A stretch of 64,000 bases of DNA from an uncultured Pelagibacteraceae bacterium (GTDB lineage Bacteria > Pseudomonadota > Alphaproteobacteria > Pelagibacterales > Pelagibacteraceae), in contig CACJEN010000003.1 in NCBI GenBank assembly GCA_902592445.1, forward strand, positions 62,001 to 126,000, given 5' to 3'. The translations under genes and the position numbers were made by a program. Under the pieces are notes generated by a model, which did not search any database, was not told the DNA's origin, and worked only from the letters and a program-made list of their open reading frames with translations. Shown here piece by piece: positions 54,712 to 63,202 of this stretch (within the stretch, counting starts at the first letter, position 1; the number at the start of each line of letters is the position of its first letter).

Positions 54712-55797
54712 ATGGAAGTCTTAAACAATTTTAAAAGCTTATTTTTATCAGTATGGGAAAAAGGTATTTTTGGGATAGATTTTTTTCAAATTTTAGTTGG
54801 TTTGGGAATTTTTCTTATCTTTCTTATCTTTAGGGGTTTAATTAGCAGATTAATTATAAAAAAACTCGAAATAATTTCTAAACGTACCACCAATAAACTC
54901 GATGATACATTTGTAAAATCAATGATGGGACCTGCTAGGTTTCTTCCAATCGTATTAGGAGTTTTTTTTGCAAGCTATTACATGTCATTCTCAGATGATA
55001 TGAGAGATTTTATAGACAATCTTAATAGAACATTAATTACAATATTAATATTTTGGGTTATCCATCAAATTATAGAGCCAATTTCATATATCTTAAGTGG
55101 GTTAGATAAAATTTTAACTAGAGAATTAATTGGTTGGATTATCAAATCTTTAAAAATTCTAATTTTCATTTTAGGTGCTGCTGCAGTTCTCGAATTATGG
55201 GGTATAAAAATTGGACCAATTATTGCTGGTTTAGGTTTGTTCGGGGTTGCTGTTGCATTAGGAGCACAAGACTTATTTAAAAATCTAATTTCAGGAATTT
55301 TAGTTCTAGTTGAAAAAAGATTTAGAATGGGAGATTGGATCAGAGTGGACGGAATAATTGAGGGTGTTGTTGAAAAAATTGGTTTTAGATCTACAGTAAT
55401 AAGAAAATTTGATAAATCACTTGCAATAATTCCAAATTTTCAATTTGCTGAAAATGCTGTAATAAATGTTAGCCAAACTACAAACTGGTTAATTAGTTGG
55501 ATCATTACACTTCAATATGACACTACAGTTGACCAACTCAAAACTATTAGAGATCAAATAGAAGAACATATTAATAAGAATGAGGATTTTGATCAATCCA
55601 TTGGAGTTGCTGTAAGAGTAGATAAATTTGCAGATAGTTCTATAGATATGTATGTAAGATGTTTTAGTAAAACAAATAGTTGGAATGAGTGGTTGAAGGT
55701 TAAGGAAAATTTAGCACTTTCAATAAAACAAATAGTAGAGACAAACAAAGCTTCTTTCGCATTCCCAAGCCAATCAATATACGTAGAAAAGAAATGA
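54712..55797 (+). CDS. MscS family mechanosensitive channel
   Basis: This is a 361-residue inner-membrane channel protein. The first 150 residues have four membrane segments, and the pore-lining helix reads IIAGLGLFGVAVALGAQDLFKNLISG, the MscS signature. The cytoplasmic beta domain follows: FRMGDWIRVDGIIEGVVEKIGFRSTVIRKFDKSLAIIPN. Such channels release solutes on osmotic downshock, or serve as small-molecule channels in some groups. It sits in the hemCD-mscS-yggT-folD series with 3-base and overlapping spacing. Confidence 0.93.
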   Translation: MEVLNNFKSLFLSVWEKGIFGIDFFQILVGLGIFLIFLIFRGLISRLIIKKLEIISKRTTNKLDDTFVKSMMGPARFLPIVLGVFFASYYMSFSDDMRDFIDNLNRTLITILIFWVIHQIIEPISYILSGLDKILTRELIGWIIKSLKILIFILGAAAVLELWGIKIGPIIAGLGLFGVAVALGAQDLFKNLISGILVLVEKRFRMGDWIRVDGIIEGVVEKIGFRSTVIRKFDKSLAIIPNFQFAENAVINVSQTTNWLISWIITLQYDTTVDQLKTIRDQIEEHINKNEDFDQSIGVAVRVDKFADSSIDMYVRCFSKTNSWNEWLKVKENLALSIKQIVETNKASFAFPSQSIYVEKK

Positions 55798-56087
55798 TAG
55801 CCGTTTACTATTTGGCTCTACAGGTACTCAAGTTATACTCTTATGTAGTCATTGGTTATGTAATTTTGAGCTGGTTGGTTGGTTTTAATATCATAAATAC
55901 TTCAAACAGATTTGTTTATTCTATATTACAGTTTGGTTATAGGTTTACAGAACCAGCCCTATCAAGGATTCGAAGATTTCTTCCAAATTTGGGTGCTTTT
56001 GATATTTCTCCTATCATTCTTCTTTTGTTGATATGGTTTATAGAAATGTGTATGAAACTCTACTTAGCACCAATAATTTTTAATTAA
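55794..56087 (+). CDS. YggT family protein
   Basis: This is a 97-residue integral membrane protein with two membrane segments. It has YVVIGYVILSWLVGFNIINT, FVYSILQFGYRFTEPALSRIRRFLPNLGAFDISPIILLLLIWF, which is a textbook YggT pattern with EPxLxxIRRxLP and GxDISPIIL. It overlaps the MscS gene by 4 bases and is followed by folD after 3. YggT affects osmotic or cation tolerance in some bacteria, which fits its neighbour. Confidence 0.93.
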   Translation: MIAVYYLALQVLKLYSYVVIGYVILSWLVGFNIINTSNRFVYSILQFGYRFTEPALSRIRRFLPNLGAFDISPIILLLLIWFIEMCMKLYLAPIIFN

Positions 56088-56090
56088 TTT

Positions 56091-56939
56091 ATGATTTTAA
56101 TCGATGGAAAACAGGCTGCGGCTGAACTTAGACAGGAACTAAAAGAAGAGGTTTCTGAATTGAAACAAAAGTATAATCAAGTTCCAGGTTTAACAGTAAT
56201 ATTAATAGGGGATTTAACTCCAAGTCAGATCTATGTAAGAAATAAGGAAAAATCGGCAATAGAGGTCGGTTTAAAATCGGACGTAATAAGGTATCCCGAT
56301 TCAGTTGAGGAAAAAACTGTTTTAGAAAAAATAGGAGAGCTAAATAAAGACAATAGTGTTTCAGGAATTTTAGTACAGCTCCCACTGCCAAAACATATTG
56401 ATAAACAAAAAGTTATCGAAGCCATTGATCCATCAAAAGATGTTGATGGTTTTCACCCTATGAATGTTGGAAATTTATCTTCTGGTTATGAAAGCTCAAT
56501 TCCATGTACACCCCTAGGATGTTACTTGTTAATAAAAAAAATTGAACCCAACCTTAATGGAAAAAAAGCAGTTATAGTTGGAAGATCAAATTTAAATGGA
56601 AAACCTATGACACAATTACTCTTAAAAGAAAATTGCACTGTGACTATCACCCATTCGAAAACAAAAGATTTAAAAGCGGAATGTTTAGAAGGAGATATAA
56701 TTGTTGCAGCAGTTGGAATCCCAGAATTGGTCAAAGGTGATTGGGTGAAAAAAGACGCGATTGTTATTGATGTTGGAATTAATAAAACAGAAAAAGGAAT
56801 AGTGGGAGATGTAGCATTTGATGAAGTTTCAAAAGTTGCAAAGGCATTAACACCAGTTCCTGGAGGTGTTGGCCCAATGACCATTGCGTGTTTACTTAAA
56901 AACACAATAGATTGTTTTAAAAGATCTCAAAAAAACTAA
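56091..56939 (+). CDS. folD: methylenetetrahydrofolate dehydrogenase/cyclohydrolase
   Basis: FolD interconverts methylene-, methenyl- and formyl-THF using NADP. The 282-residue protein shows PGLTVILIGDLTPSQIYVRNKEK with the catalytic Lys and Tyr, GILVQLPLPKHID, and DVDGFHPMNVG. It also has PCTPLGC, the Rossmann motif VIVGRSNLNGKPM, and the C-terminal TPVPGGVGPMTIACLL. It is intact and of normal size. It belongs to the C1 metabolism that SAR11 uses heavily. Confidence 0.98.
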   Translation: MILIDGKQAAAELRQELKEEVSELKQKYNQVPGLTVILIGDLTPSQIYVRNKEKSAIEVGLKSDVIRYPDSVEEKTVLEKIGELNKDNSVSGILVQLPLPKHIDKQKVIEAIDPSKDVDGFHPMNVGNLSSGYESSIPCTPLGCYLLIKKIEPNLNGKKAVIVGRSNLNGKPMTQLLLKENCTVTITHSKTKDLKAECLEGDIIVAAVGIPELVKGDWVKKDAIVIDVGINKTEKGIVGDVAFDEVSKVAKALTPVPGGVGPMTIACLLKNTIDCFKRSQKN

Positions 56940-56948
56940 TTTATTGCT

Positions 56949-58007
56949 GTGAAAAAATTAGCAATATTTATTGTTATTTTTTTAGCTTATAACTCTTTTA
57001 CTATAAGTATGGAAAATAAACCCTATCATCATCTTCCCGATGGAACATTTAGAAATCCAGAAGGGTCTCCTGAAAGAAGTAAAAATTTTAATTGGTCATT
57101 TAAAAAGTTTAGACAAGAAAAAAAAAATTTGGATATGACAGTTCCTAGCGATCATGTTGTTGAAAAAAGTATTGTAATTAAAGAATTTAATAGTTTAAAA
57201 AATGATGATTATATTGGTTGGATTGGTCATGCTACTTTTTTGATTAAATTAGGTGAAACTACAATTATTACAGACCCTGTATTTTCAAAAAATGCTGGAC
57301 CCTTAATATTTGGACCCAAGAGATTTACTGAACCAGCACTAAGTTTAAAAGAATTGCCTGAAATCAATTTATTTTTACTTACCCATAATCATTATGATCA
57401 CCAAGATATGAGCACAATAAGAAAATTTCCATACAAACAAGCAAAGGTAATGCTACCCTTAAAGTTAGGTAAATATTTTAAAAGGTATAAAGATGTTAAC
57501 GAAATGGATTGGTATGATGAAATTATAGTAAACAATGATCTAAAAGTAACTTTTTTACCTGCAGTACATTGGTCTAAGAGAAGTTTGACAGATACAAATA
57601 AAACTTTATGGGGAAATTTTTTGATTAATTACAAAGGTAAAAAAATACTATTTGCTTGTGATACAGGCGTAGGAAACATTTACAAAGATCTTGGAGAGAA
57701 ATATGGACCTATAGATTTAACGATTGTAAACATAGGCGCATATAACTTCTATCCTATGGCACCTTATAAAGATAAATCTACTTATCATACAAATCCTGAA
57801 GAGGCATTAAGTATAGCTAGAGACTTAAAAAGTAAAAAAGTTTTAGGGATGCATTGGGGAACATTCGTACTATCATTAGAGCCAATTATGGAACCGAGGC
57901 AAAGATTTAAAGACAATGCACCAAGTTATGGATACAAAAATGCTGAAGCTTTAATTTTTAAAATTGGAGAGTTTCAATCGCTTAAAAAACTTCTAAATTA
58001 TAATTAA
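56949..58007 (+). CDS. secreted MBL-fold hydrolase (NAPE-PLD/RomA-like)
   Basis: This is a 352-residue metallo-beta-lactamase-fold protein with an N-terminal signal or anchor (residues 3-20). The metal motif LTHNHYDHQDM is present near residue 145, with WIGHATFLIKLGETTIITDPVFS before it and LPAVHWSKRSL and FACDTGVGNIYKDLG after it. The order resembles the NAPE-hydrolysing phospholipase D and outer-membrane RomA family. It begins with GTG 9 bases after folD and shares the TTAA stop with the convergent PQQ-type gene. The substrate is unknown. Confidence 0.87.
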   Translation: MKKLAIFIVIFLAYNSFTISMENKPYHHLPDGTFRNPEGSPERSKNFNWSFKKFRQEKKNLDMTVPSDHVVEKSIVIKEFNSLKNDDYIGWIGHATFLIKLGETTIITDPVFSKNAGPLIFGPKRFTEPALSLKELPEINLFLLTHNHYDHQDMSTIRKFPYKQAKVMLPLKLGKYFKRYKDVNEMDWYDEIIVNNDLKVTFLPAVHWSKRSLTDTNKTLWGNFLINYKGKKILFACDTGVGNIYKDLGEKYGPIDLTIVNIGAYNFYPMAPYKDKSTYHTNPEEALSIARDLKSKKVLGMHWGTFVLSLEPIMEPRQRFKDNAPSYGYKNAEALIFKIGEFQSLKKLLNYN

Positions 58008-59065
58008 CTTTTTTTCATCAACCAGAGACCATTTTCATTTAAAAAATAAATTTCACCTGATCTAGGATGAACCTGAATATCTCTAATTCTTCCAATTTGT
58101 CCTTTAAAAATAATCTCCTCCTCTACTTTATCTAAGTTATCAAATTTTAACTTTCTTAAAGATTGATCTTTAAGAGATGTAATTAGTGCATGACCGTCCC
58201 ATTCATTGAACTCTTCACCTTTATAAATAGTAATTGCACTTGTTGCTATAGACGGAACCCAGTACTTAATTGCTTTTGTGAAACCTGGTTTCCATTTGGG
58301 ACCTATAGGTAGGCCTGAATAATTCTTTCCTCCCCAACCCAGAATTTTCCAACCATAATTTCCCCCTTTTTTTGCTTCTCCAAACCAATCTCCACCTTTA
58401 GCACCATGATTGCTCATGTATACTTTTCCATCAAATGGCGAAACAGTAAGCCCCTGGGGATTTCTAATACCAATTTGATAAATCTCGGGTAACCACTTGG
58501 GTTTCCCTTCAAATTTAGGATTATCTTTTGGGATACTTCCATCCAAATGAATTCTGATTATACTACCTGGATGTTTTGATGCATCTTGTGCAATCATGCC
58601 TTTGCCTCTTTCACCAGCTGATGCGAAAAGATAATTATCTTTGATAGCTAATCTTGATCCAAAGTGATAGCCCGAATTTATTGGTGGATTAGCTTGGAAT
58701 ATATTTTTAAAATCTAATTTTTTTTTATCTAAATTTGCTAAAGCTATCGAAGTACTGGTTTTTGAATTTCCTCTATTCTCTGTATATGAAATCCAAATTT
58801 TATTTTCTTTATGTAAAATATCAAGTAAACCACCTTGCCCATCTTCTAAAAAATTAAGATTATGCTCAAGATTGTTAACTTGATTGTTAATAATATTAAC
58901 AACTTTTATGTGGCCACCCTTTTCAGTTATTATTATTTCATTATCATTTAGAAAAGAAGATCCCCATGGATTATTCAAATTTGCAATTTTTATGAATTTT
59001 AAATTTTCTGAGCTAGCTTTAGAATATGAAAGAATAAATATAAGTATTAAAAATATTTTTTTCAC
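58004..59065 (-). CDS. PQQ-dependent soluble sugar dehydrogenase family protein
   Basis: This is a 353-residue secreted beta-propeller of the soluble glucose/sorbosone dehydrogenase family (YliI/Asd type). It has a signal peptide (residues 3-18). It also has GSSFLNDNEIIITEKGGHIKVV, YHFGSRLAI, SKHPGSIIRIHLDG, IGIRNPQGLTVSPFDGKVYMSNHGAKGGDW and NYGWKILGWGGKNYSG. These match the PQQ- and metal-binding loops of the family. The real substrate is uncertain, and some members use no PQQ. The SDR gene upstream overlaps its promoter region by 0 bases, so both may be one transcript. Confidence 0.88.
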   Translation of the reverse strand: MKKIFLILIFILSYSKASSENLKFIKIANLNNPWGSSFLNDNEIIITEKGGHIKVVNIINNQVNNLEHNLNFLEDGQGGLLDILHKENKIWISYTENRGNSKTSTSIALANLDKKKLDFKNIFQANPPINSGYHFGSRLAIKDNYLFASAGERGKGMIAQDASKHPGSIIRIHLDGSIPKDNPKFEGKPKWLPEIYQIGIRNPQGLTVSPFDGKVYMSNHGAKGGDWFGEAKKGGNYGWKILGWGGKNYSGLPIGPKWKPGFTKAIKYWVPSIATSAITIYKGEEFNEWDGHALITSLKDQSLRKLKFDNLDKVEEEIIFKGQIGRIRDIQVHPRSGEIYFLNENGLWLMKKS

Positions 59066-59776
59066 TTAGGATAGTTTTGATCTTCCACCATCAACCGCAA
59101 TTACTTGACCTGTCACCCAAGAACTTTCATCTGTAATCAAAAATTTTGCAAGTGAAGCAGAGTCTTTTCCTTCTCCAATTCTTTTAAGAGGATGTGCTTT
59201 GGCTATTCCCTCTGCTAAAACTTTATTTTTTAACATTGGTTCAGCAATTTTTGAGTTTGTTAAACTAGGAGCAATACAATTGACTCTGATATTTGGGGCG
59301 AACTCAGCAGCTAATGATACAGTTAGTCCCTCAACGGCTGCTTTTGTAGATGCAATTATTGAGTGATTGGTAAAACCTCTTTGAGCTGCAACAGTTGAAA
59401 ATAGTACGACAGATCCTTTGTTTTTTTTTAATGTTTCTTGATACCCCTTTATTAACTCCATCGCAGAGTACAAGTTAAGTTTCATACATTTATTCAAATC
59501 TGTTTCAGTTACCATCCTGAATGGCTTTAGATCAATTGAACCCACGCAGTACGCTATACCTTTAACATCTTCTATTTCTGACTTTAATTTTTCTACAAAA
59601 CCATCATCTAATACGTTGACTGTGGAATAACCACAGTTGAATTTCTGAGATAAAGATTTGGTTTGATCTTCATCTCTACCAACCAAGTGGATTTCTTTAC
59701 CCACTGAGTATAATTGCTCTGCTAAATTTGATCCTATTGATCCTGTTGCGCCAACTATTAAATATTTATCTGACAT
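59066..59776 (-). CDS. short-chain dehydrogenase/reductase
   Basis: This is a 236-residue SDR. The nucleotide motif IVGATGSIGSNLAEQLYSVG replaces the usual TGxxxGIG form slightly, and the catalytic pattern is less standard: the expected Tyr-xxx-Lys (YxxxK) is not visible, with HSIIASTKAAVEGL holding a Ser in place of Tyr. LSAEFAPNIRVNCIAPSLTNSKI and VTGQVIAVDGGRSKL are typical. The missing Tyr suggests a changed mechanism or a non-enzymatic role. It abuts the sugar dehydrogenase gene and is divergent from the photolyase-related gene. Confidence 0.87.
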   Translation of the reverse strand: MSDKYLIVGATGSIGSNLAEQLYSVGKEIHLVGRDEDQTKSLSQKFNCGYSTVNVLDDGFVEKLKSEIEDVKGIAYCVGSIDLKPFRMVTETDLNKCMKLNLYSAMELIKGYQETLKKNKGSVVLFSTVAAQRGFTNHSIIASTKAAVEGLTVSLAAEFAPNIRVNCIAPSLTNSKIAEPMLKNKVLAEGIAKAHPLKRIGEGKDSASLAKFLITDESSWVTGQVIAVDGGRSKLS

Positions 59777-59803
59777 ATTTTTTTGAAAGATTATATATAG
59801 GCA

Positions 59804-61294
59804 ATGAAATTATTTTTTCTACTAGGAAACCAGCTATTTGACGAAAAATACTTAGAAAAGTTTAAAAAAGATCATATTTTTTATATGGCTGAGGATTTTC
59901 AACTTTGCACTTATGAAAAACACCATAAAAACAAAATTTTATTGTTTCTTTCGTCCATGAGGTCGCATGCAGAAAGGTTAAAAAAAAGTAATTTTAAAAT
60001 TGAATATTCAACAATAGAGGAAAAAGCATTTAAACTAGACTACACAGAAAAATTGAAAAAATTCATAAAATCAAAAAAAATATCCGAAATTTCTAGTTTC
60101 GAAATTGAAGATAAATTTTTTGAAAAAAAAATAAATCAGTTCATTAAAAAAGAAAATATTAAATGGAATATTATCCAAACACCGATGTTTTTGAACTCGA
60201 GAGATAATTTTAGAAAATATCTATCAAAATCAAAAAAACCTTTTATGGCTGTATTTTACAAAGATACAAGAAGAGAGTTAGATATTTTAATTAAAAAAGA
60301 TGGAACTCCTGAGGGAGGAAAGTGGAGTTTTGATGAAGATAATAGAAACAAACTACCTAAAAATATTACAATTCCGAAATTTCCAAAAATAAAAGAGACA
60401 TCTCACACAAAAAAATTAAAACCAATAATTAAAAAATATTTTAAAGATCATCCAGGGGACGTAGAAAACTTTTGGTTTGCAACTGAATATGAGGATGTAA
60501 TTAAACTACTAAACTTCTTTATAAAAGAAAAATCTAATTTATTTGGTGATTACGAAGACGCTGTTGATCAAAAGGATAATATCTTATTTCATAGTGCTTT
60601 AAGTCCTTATATAAATTTAGGGTTAATTACACCTGAGATTATAATAAAAAAAATTTTAGACTTTCATAAGAAAAACAAAATTAGATTAAATTCATTAGAG
60701 GGATATATCCGACAAGTAATAGGATGGAGAGAGTTTATGAGAGGTATTTACCAGAGTTACTCTAACGAAATGGAAACAAGAAATTTCTTTAAACAAAATA
60801 GAAAAATGAAAAAAAGTTGGTACAATGGTACAACAGGACTTCCACCTTTAGATTATGCAATTAAAAATGCATTAAAATATGGTTGGTCACATCACATAGA
60901 AAGATTAATGATTTTATCAAATATTATGAACCTTTGCGAAATAAAACCGAATATAGTTTATAAATGGTTTATGGAAATGTTTGTTGATTCATCTGATTGG
61001 GTAATGGTTCCAAATGTCTACGGAATGGGCTTGTTTAGCGATGGAGGTATTTTTGCAACTAAACCTTATATTTGTGGCTCCAGTTATTTTATGAAAATGA
61101 TGGATTTTAAAAAAGGAGAATGGTGTAACACAATGGATGGATTGTATTGGAGATTTATCAACAGAAATAGAAATTTTTTTTTAAAAAACCCAAGACTATC
61201 TATGATGGTAAGAATTTTTGATAAAATGAAAACTGAAAGAAAAAAACTCATACTAGCTGAGGCAGAAAAATTTATTAAACAAAATACAATCTAG
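59804..61294 (+). CDS. cryptochrome/photolyase-related protein (PhrB-like)
   Basis: This is a 496-residue member of the deoxyribodipyrimidine photolyase-related (prokaryotic cryptochrome, PhrB) family. The N-terminal domain begins LFFLLGNQLFDEKYLEKF and the C-terminal FAD domain has GYIRQVIGWREFMRGIY and GWSHHIERLMILSNIMNLC. It also has DWVMVPNVYGMGLFSDGG and ATKPYICGSS. PhrB proteins repair (6-4) photoproducts and carry an iron-sulfur cluster held by four Cys. Here only Cys378, Cys424 and Cys441 occur in this region, and the expected YCxxC pair is absent. DUF2256 overlaps its stop by 1 base. Confidence 0.9.
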   Translation: MKLFFLLGNQLFDEKYLEKFKKDHIFYMAEDFQLCTYEKHHKNKILLFLSSMRSHAERLKKSNFKIEYSTIEEKAFKLDYTEKLKKFIKSKKISEISSFEIEDKFFEKKINQFIKKENIKWNIIQTPMFLNSRDNFRKYLSKSKKPFMAVFYKDTRRELDILIKKDGTPEGGKWSFDEDNRNKLPKNITIPKFPKIKETSHTKKLKPIIKKYFKDHPGDVENFWFATEYEDVIKLLNFFIKEKSNLFGDYEDAVDQKDNILFHSALSPYINLGLITPEIIIKKILDFHKKNKIRLNSLEGYIRQVIGWREFMRGIYQSYSNEMETRNFFKQNRKMKKSWYNGTTGLPPLDYAIKNALKYGWSHHIERLMILSNIMNLCEIKPNIVYKWFMEMFVDSSDWVMVPNVYGMGLFSDGGIFATKPYICGSSYFMKMMDFKKGEWCNTMDGLYWRFINRNRNFFLKNPRLSMMVRIFDKMKTERKKLILAEAEKFIKQNTI

Positions 61295-61419
61295 TGAAAA
61301 AACAAAATCTGCCTTCTAAAATCTGCCCAATATGTAAAAGATCATTCGCGTGGAGGCGAAAATGGAGGTTGAACTGGGATAGAGTAAAATACTGTTCTAA
61401 AAAGTGTTCGAGGTCTTAA
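61294..61419 (+). CDS. DUF2256 small zinc-finger-like protein
   Basis: This 41-residue protein was easy to miss. It starts with GTG overlapping the photolyase-related stop (TAG/GTG) and runs to TAA at 61417-61419. The sequence starts LPSKICPICKRSF at residues 6-18, followed by a Trp/Arg-rich middle (AWRRKWRLNWDRVK) and YCSKKC. The two Cys pairs (CPIC and CSKKC) match the DUF2256 pattern, a small zinc-binding family. DUF2256 genes are often found beside photolyase-related genes, as here; function unknown. Confidence 0.85.
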   Translation: MKKQNLPSKICPICKRSFAWRRKWRLNWDRVKYCSKKCSRS

Positions 61420-61420
61420 G

Positions 61421-61648
61421 TTAGCAGCAGGAGCAACTACTTTTTTTTACTTTTTTTATTTCTTCAGCTTTATCAGTTTCTATTTTGTTTTGTGAAACTT
61501 CAGATTCTTCAATTACTTTTTTCTTCAAAATTTTATCTTCAATATATGCATACAATGAACTAAAACCAAGTTTAGAAGCCCTTTTTTCCTCATAGGCCCT
61601 TCTTCCTTTTAAGTTTTCTATAATTTCCAAAATTTGAGGATTATTCAT
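61421..61648 (-). CDS. small protein with Cys-rich C-terminal tail
   Basis: This is a 75-residue protein of unknown function. The N-terminal half is helical (ILEIIENLKGRRAYEEKRASKLGFSSLY with a conserved-looking core), then an acidic/Lys-rich linker. It ends SSCSCC, a tail with three Cys that could bind a metal ion. It ends 1 base after the convergent DUF2256 gene and lies just downstream of the FAD-domain photolyase-like gene on the same strand. I recognise no family. Confidence 0.6.
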   Translation of the reverse strand: MNNPQILEIIENLKGRRAYEEKRASKLGFSSLYAYIEDKILKKKVIEESEVSQNKIETDKAEEIKKVKKSSCSCC

Positions 61649-61675
61649 ATTTTCTTATATCACATAAAATTTTTA

Positions 61676-62812
61676 TTACAAAATTTGCTCTATAATTTTG
61701 GGAATATATTTTTTAAAATTAAAAAATCCTTTGTTACAATATTTCCATGCGTTTTGATCAATATTTCTATATAGAAAACGTATTTTTAAATTATTAGAAT
61801 TTAAAAAATCTAGGTTTTCACCTATCGTTGGGTATAAACCATAACAATTTTCAATGTTTGTTATTTCACTAATATTAATAATTTGACAATCAATAGATTG
61901 ATCTTTTAATCTTTGTTCCTGATCTTCTATTAACTGAGACTTAAATTTCACTAATTTTTCACTTAACTTAATAGATCTATTCTCATTTTTGTTAGAAACT
62001 AAGTAAATTTTCTTAAAGTTTTTATCTCTAAAGTCAGTAATTTCAAACGAGAGATTATTTTCAAAAACCAAAAGATTTTTTTCATCAACGTTTTGTGGGT
62101 TAGTAAAATTTTGTTCTACTATTTTATAAGATTTTTCAGATACTTTTGGAGGAGCATTTTCATTTAATTTAATATTTTGAAATCTATTGTTAGTGAATTT
62201 TTTAATATTCCATTCACTTGCTAGGTAATGCTTCCCTTGAGTTTGAAAACCCGCAACCCATCTCCATCCAAGCGTATTTGATGCAGCATCTCCATCATAA
62301 AGATGTTGCATAAAAAATTCTGCACCTAATTGCCAAGGTAATTCTAAAGTAAATATCCAAATACTAGCAAACCACATTCTTGTGTGATTGTGTAAATAAT
62401 TATTCTCTTTAAGCTCATTTACCCATACATTAAAACAATCTATGTTTGTTTTTCCCTCAATAGCAGACAGATAATCATTATTATTTTTAAACTCGTTTTT
62501 TATCTGATTCAATTCTAGAAGATAATCTGTCCAAACATTAGGTCTTAATTCTAACCAACCTTTCCAATATGTTCTCCATAAAACTTCTTGAATAAATTTT
62601 TCATTTTTTGAGAGAGAAAATTTACTTAGTGATTTTTGTATCACCTCTTTTTCATTAATTATTCCATGCGTTATATATGGTGATAAACAAGAAACATTTG
62701 ATCTCTTTTCAGGTCCAAAATCAAAATTTCTTAATTTAGAATATTCTGCGAGATTATTTTCAACAAAATTATCTAATTTATTTATGGCCTTAGCCCTTGA
62801 GGCTTCAAACAT
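61676..62812 (-). CDS. photolyase-like protein with only an FAD-binding domain
   Basis: This is a 378-residue protein matching the C-terminal FAD-binding domain of DNA photolyases and cryptochromes. It has LSPYITHGIINEKEV, FIQEVLWRTYWKGWLELRP, NYLHNHTRMWFASIWIFTLELPWQLGAEFFMQHLYDGDAASNTLGWRWVAG and TQGKHYLASEWNIKKFT. The usual N-terminal antenna-binding photolyase domain is missing, and an unrelated segment follows at 240-378. The FAD pocket and likely Trp chain are kept. It could be a photolyase relative or a light sensor. It is 112 bases downstream of the PhrB-like cluster on the opposite strand. Confidence 0.87.
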   Translation of the reverse strand: MFEASRAKAINKLDNFVENNLAEYSKLRNFDFGPEKRSNVSCLSPYITHGIINEKEVIQKSLSKFSLSKNEKFIQEVLWRTYWKGWLELRPNVWTDYLLELNQIKNEFKNNNDYLSAIEGKTNIDCFNVWVNELKENNYLHNHTRMWFASIWIFTLELPWQLGAEFFMQHLYDGDAASNTLGWRWVAGFQTQGKHYLASEWNIKKFTNNRFQNIKLNENAPPKVSEKSYKIVEQNFTNPQNVDEKNLLVFENNLSFEITDFRDKNFKKIYLVSNKNENRSIKLSEKLVKFKSQLIEDQEQRLKDQSIDCQIINISEITNIENCYGLYPTIGENLDFLNSNNLKIRFLYRNIDQNAWKYCNKGFFNFKKYIPKIIEQIL

Positions 62813-62821
62813 TGCTTTAGA

Positions 62822-63202
62822 CTATTTCGATTTTTTTTTCTTTAGACCTAATTTATCACTGTGTCTTAATCTTAAGACAACAATTGCTGCAGCAATCAAT
62901 AAAATTGCAACTGCTTCATAAACAAGTGCAGTAGGATCCATCTCTTTACCTTGTAAGATAATAAATCGGGCAAGCGCTGTAATTGCAATAAGTAATGGAA
63001 GTGTAATACTAATAGACTGTTGGTTCCAAAAAACTCTAACCATAGCTAGTACCTCTAAGTAAAGAAACATTAAAAGTAAATCTGCTAATGTTACTAATTG
63101 ATTGGTGAACATATTTTTAATTTCTATGCCAACAGCAATAATGGTACTCACTAAAATAATACACATTAAGGCTAATTGTAAGTTTTTTGTAATATTGTCC
63201 AT
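62822..63202 (-). CDS. PsiE-like membrane protein
   Basis: This is a 126-residue protein with four membrane segments resembling the phosphate-starvation-inducible PsiE family. It has LVTLADLLLMFLYLEVLAMVRVFW and LPLLIAITALARFIILQGKEMDPTALVYEAVAILLIAAAIVVLRLRH, the typical conserved stretch. The tail is Lys-rich. The role of PsiE is unknown. It overlaps the next membrane gene upstream by 1 base, so the two may act together. Confidence 0.8.
   Translation of the reverse strand: MDNITKNLQLALMCIILVSTIIAVGIEIKNMFTNQLVTLADLLLMFLYLEVLAMVRVFWNQQSISITLPLLIAITALARFIILQGKEMDPTALVYEAVAILLIAAAIVVLRLRHSDKLGLKKKKSK

Noticed and set aside
56522-56905. 127-residue minus-strand ORF antisense to folD
   Set aside because: Shadow frame of the intact folD gene; composition and lack of motifs do not support a protein.
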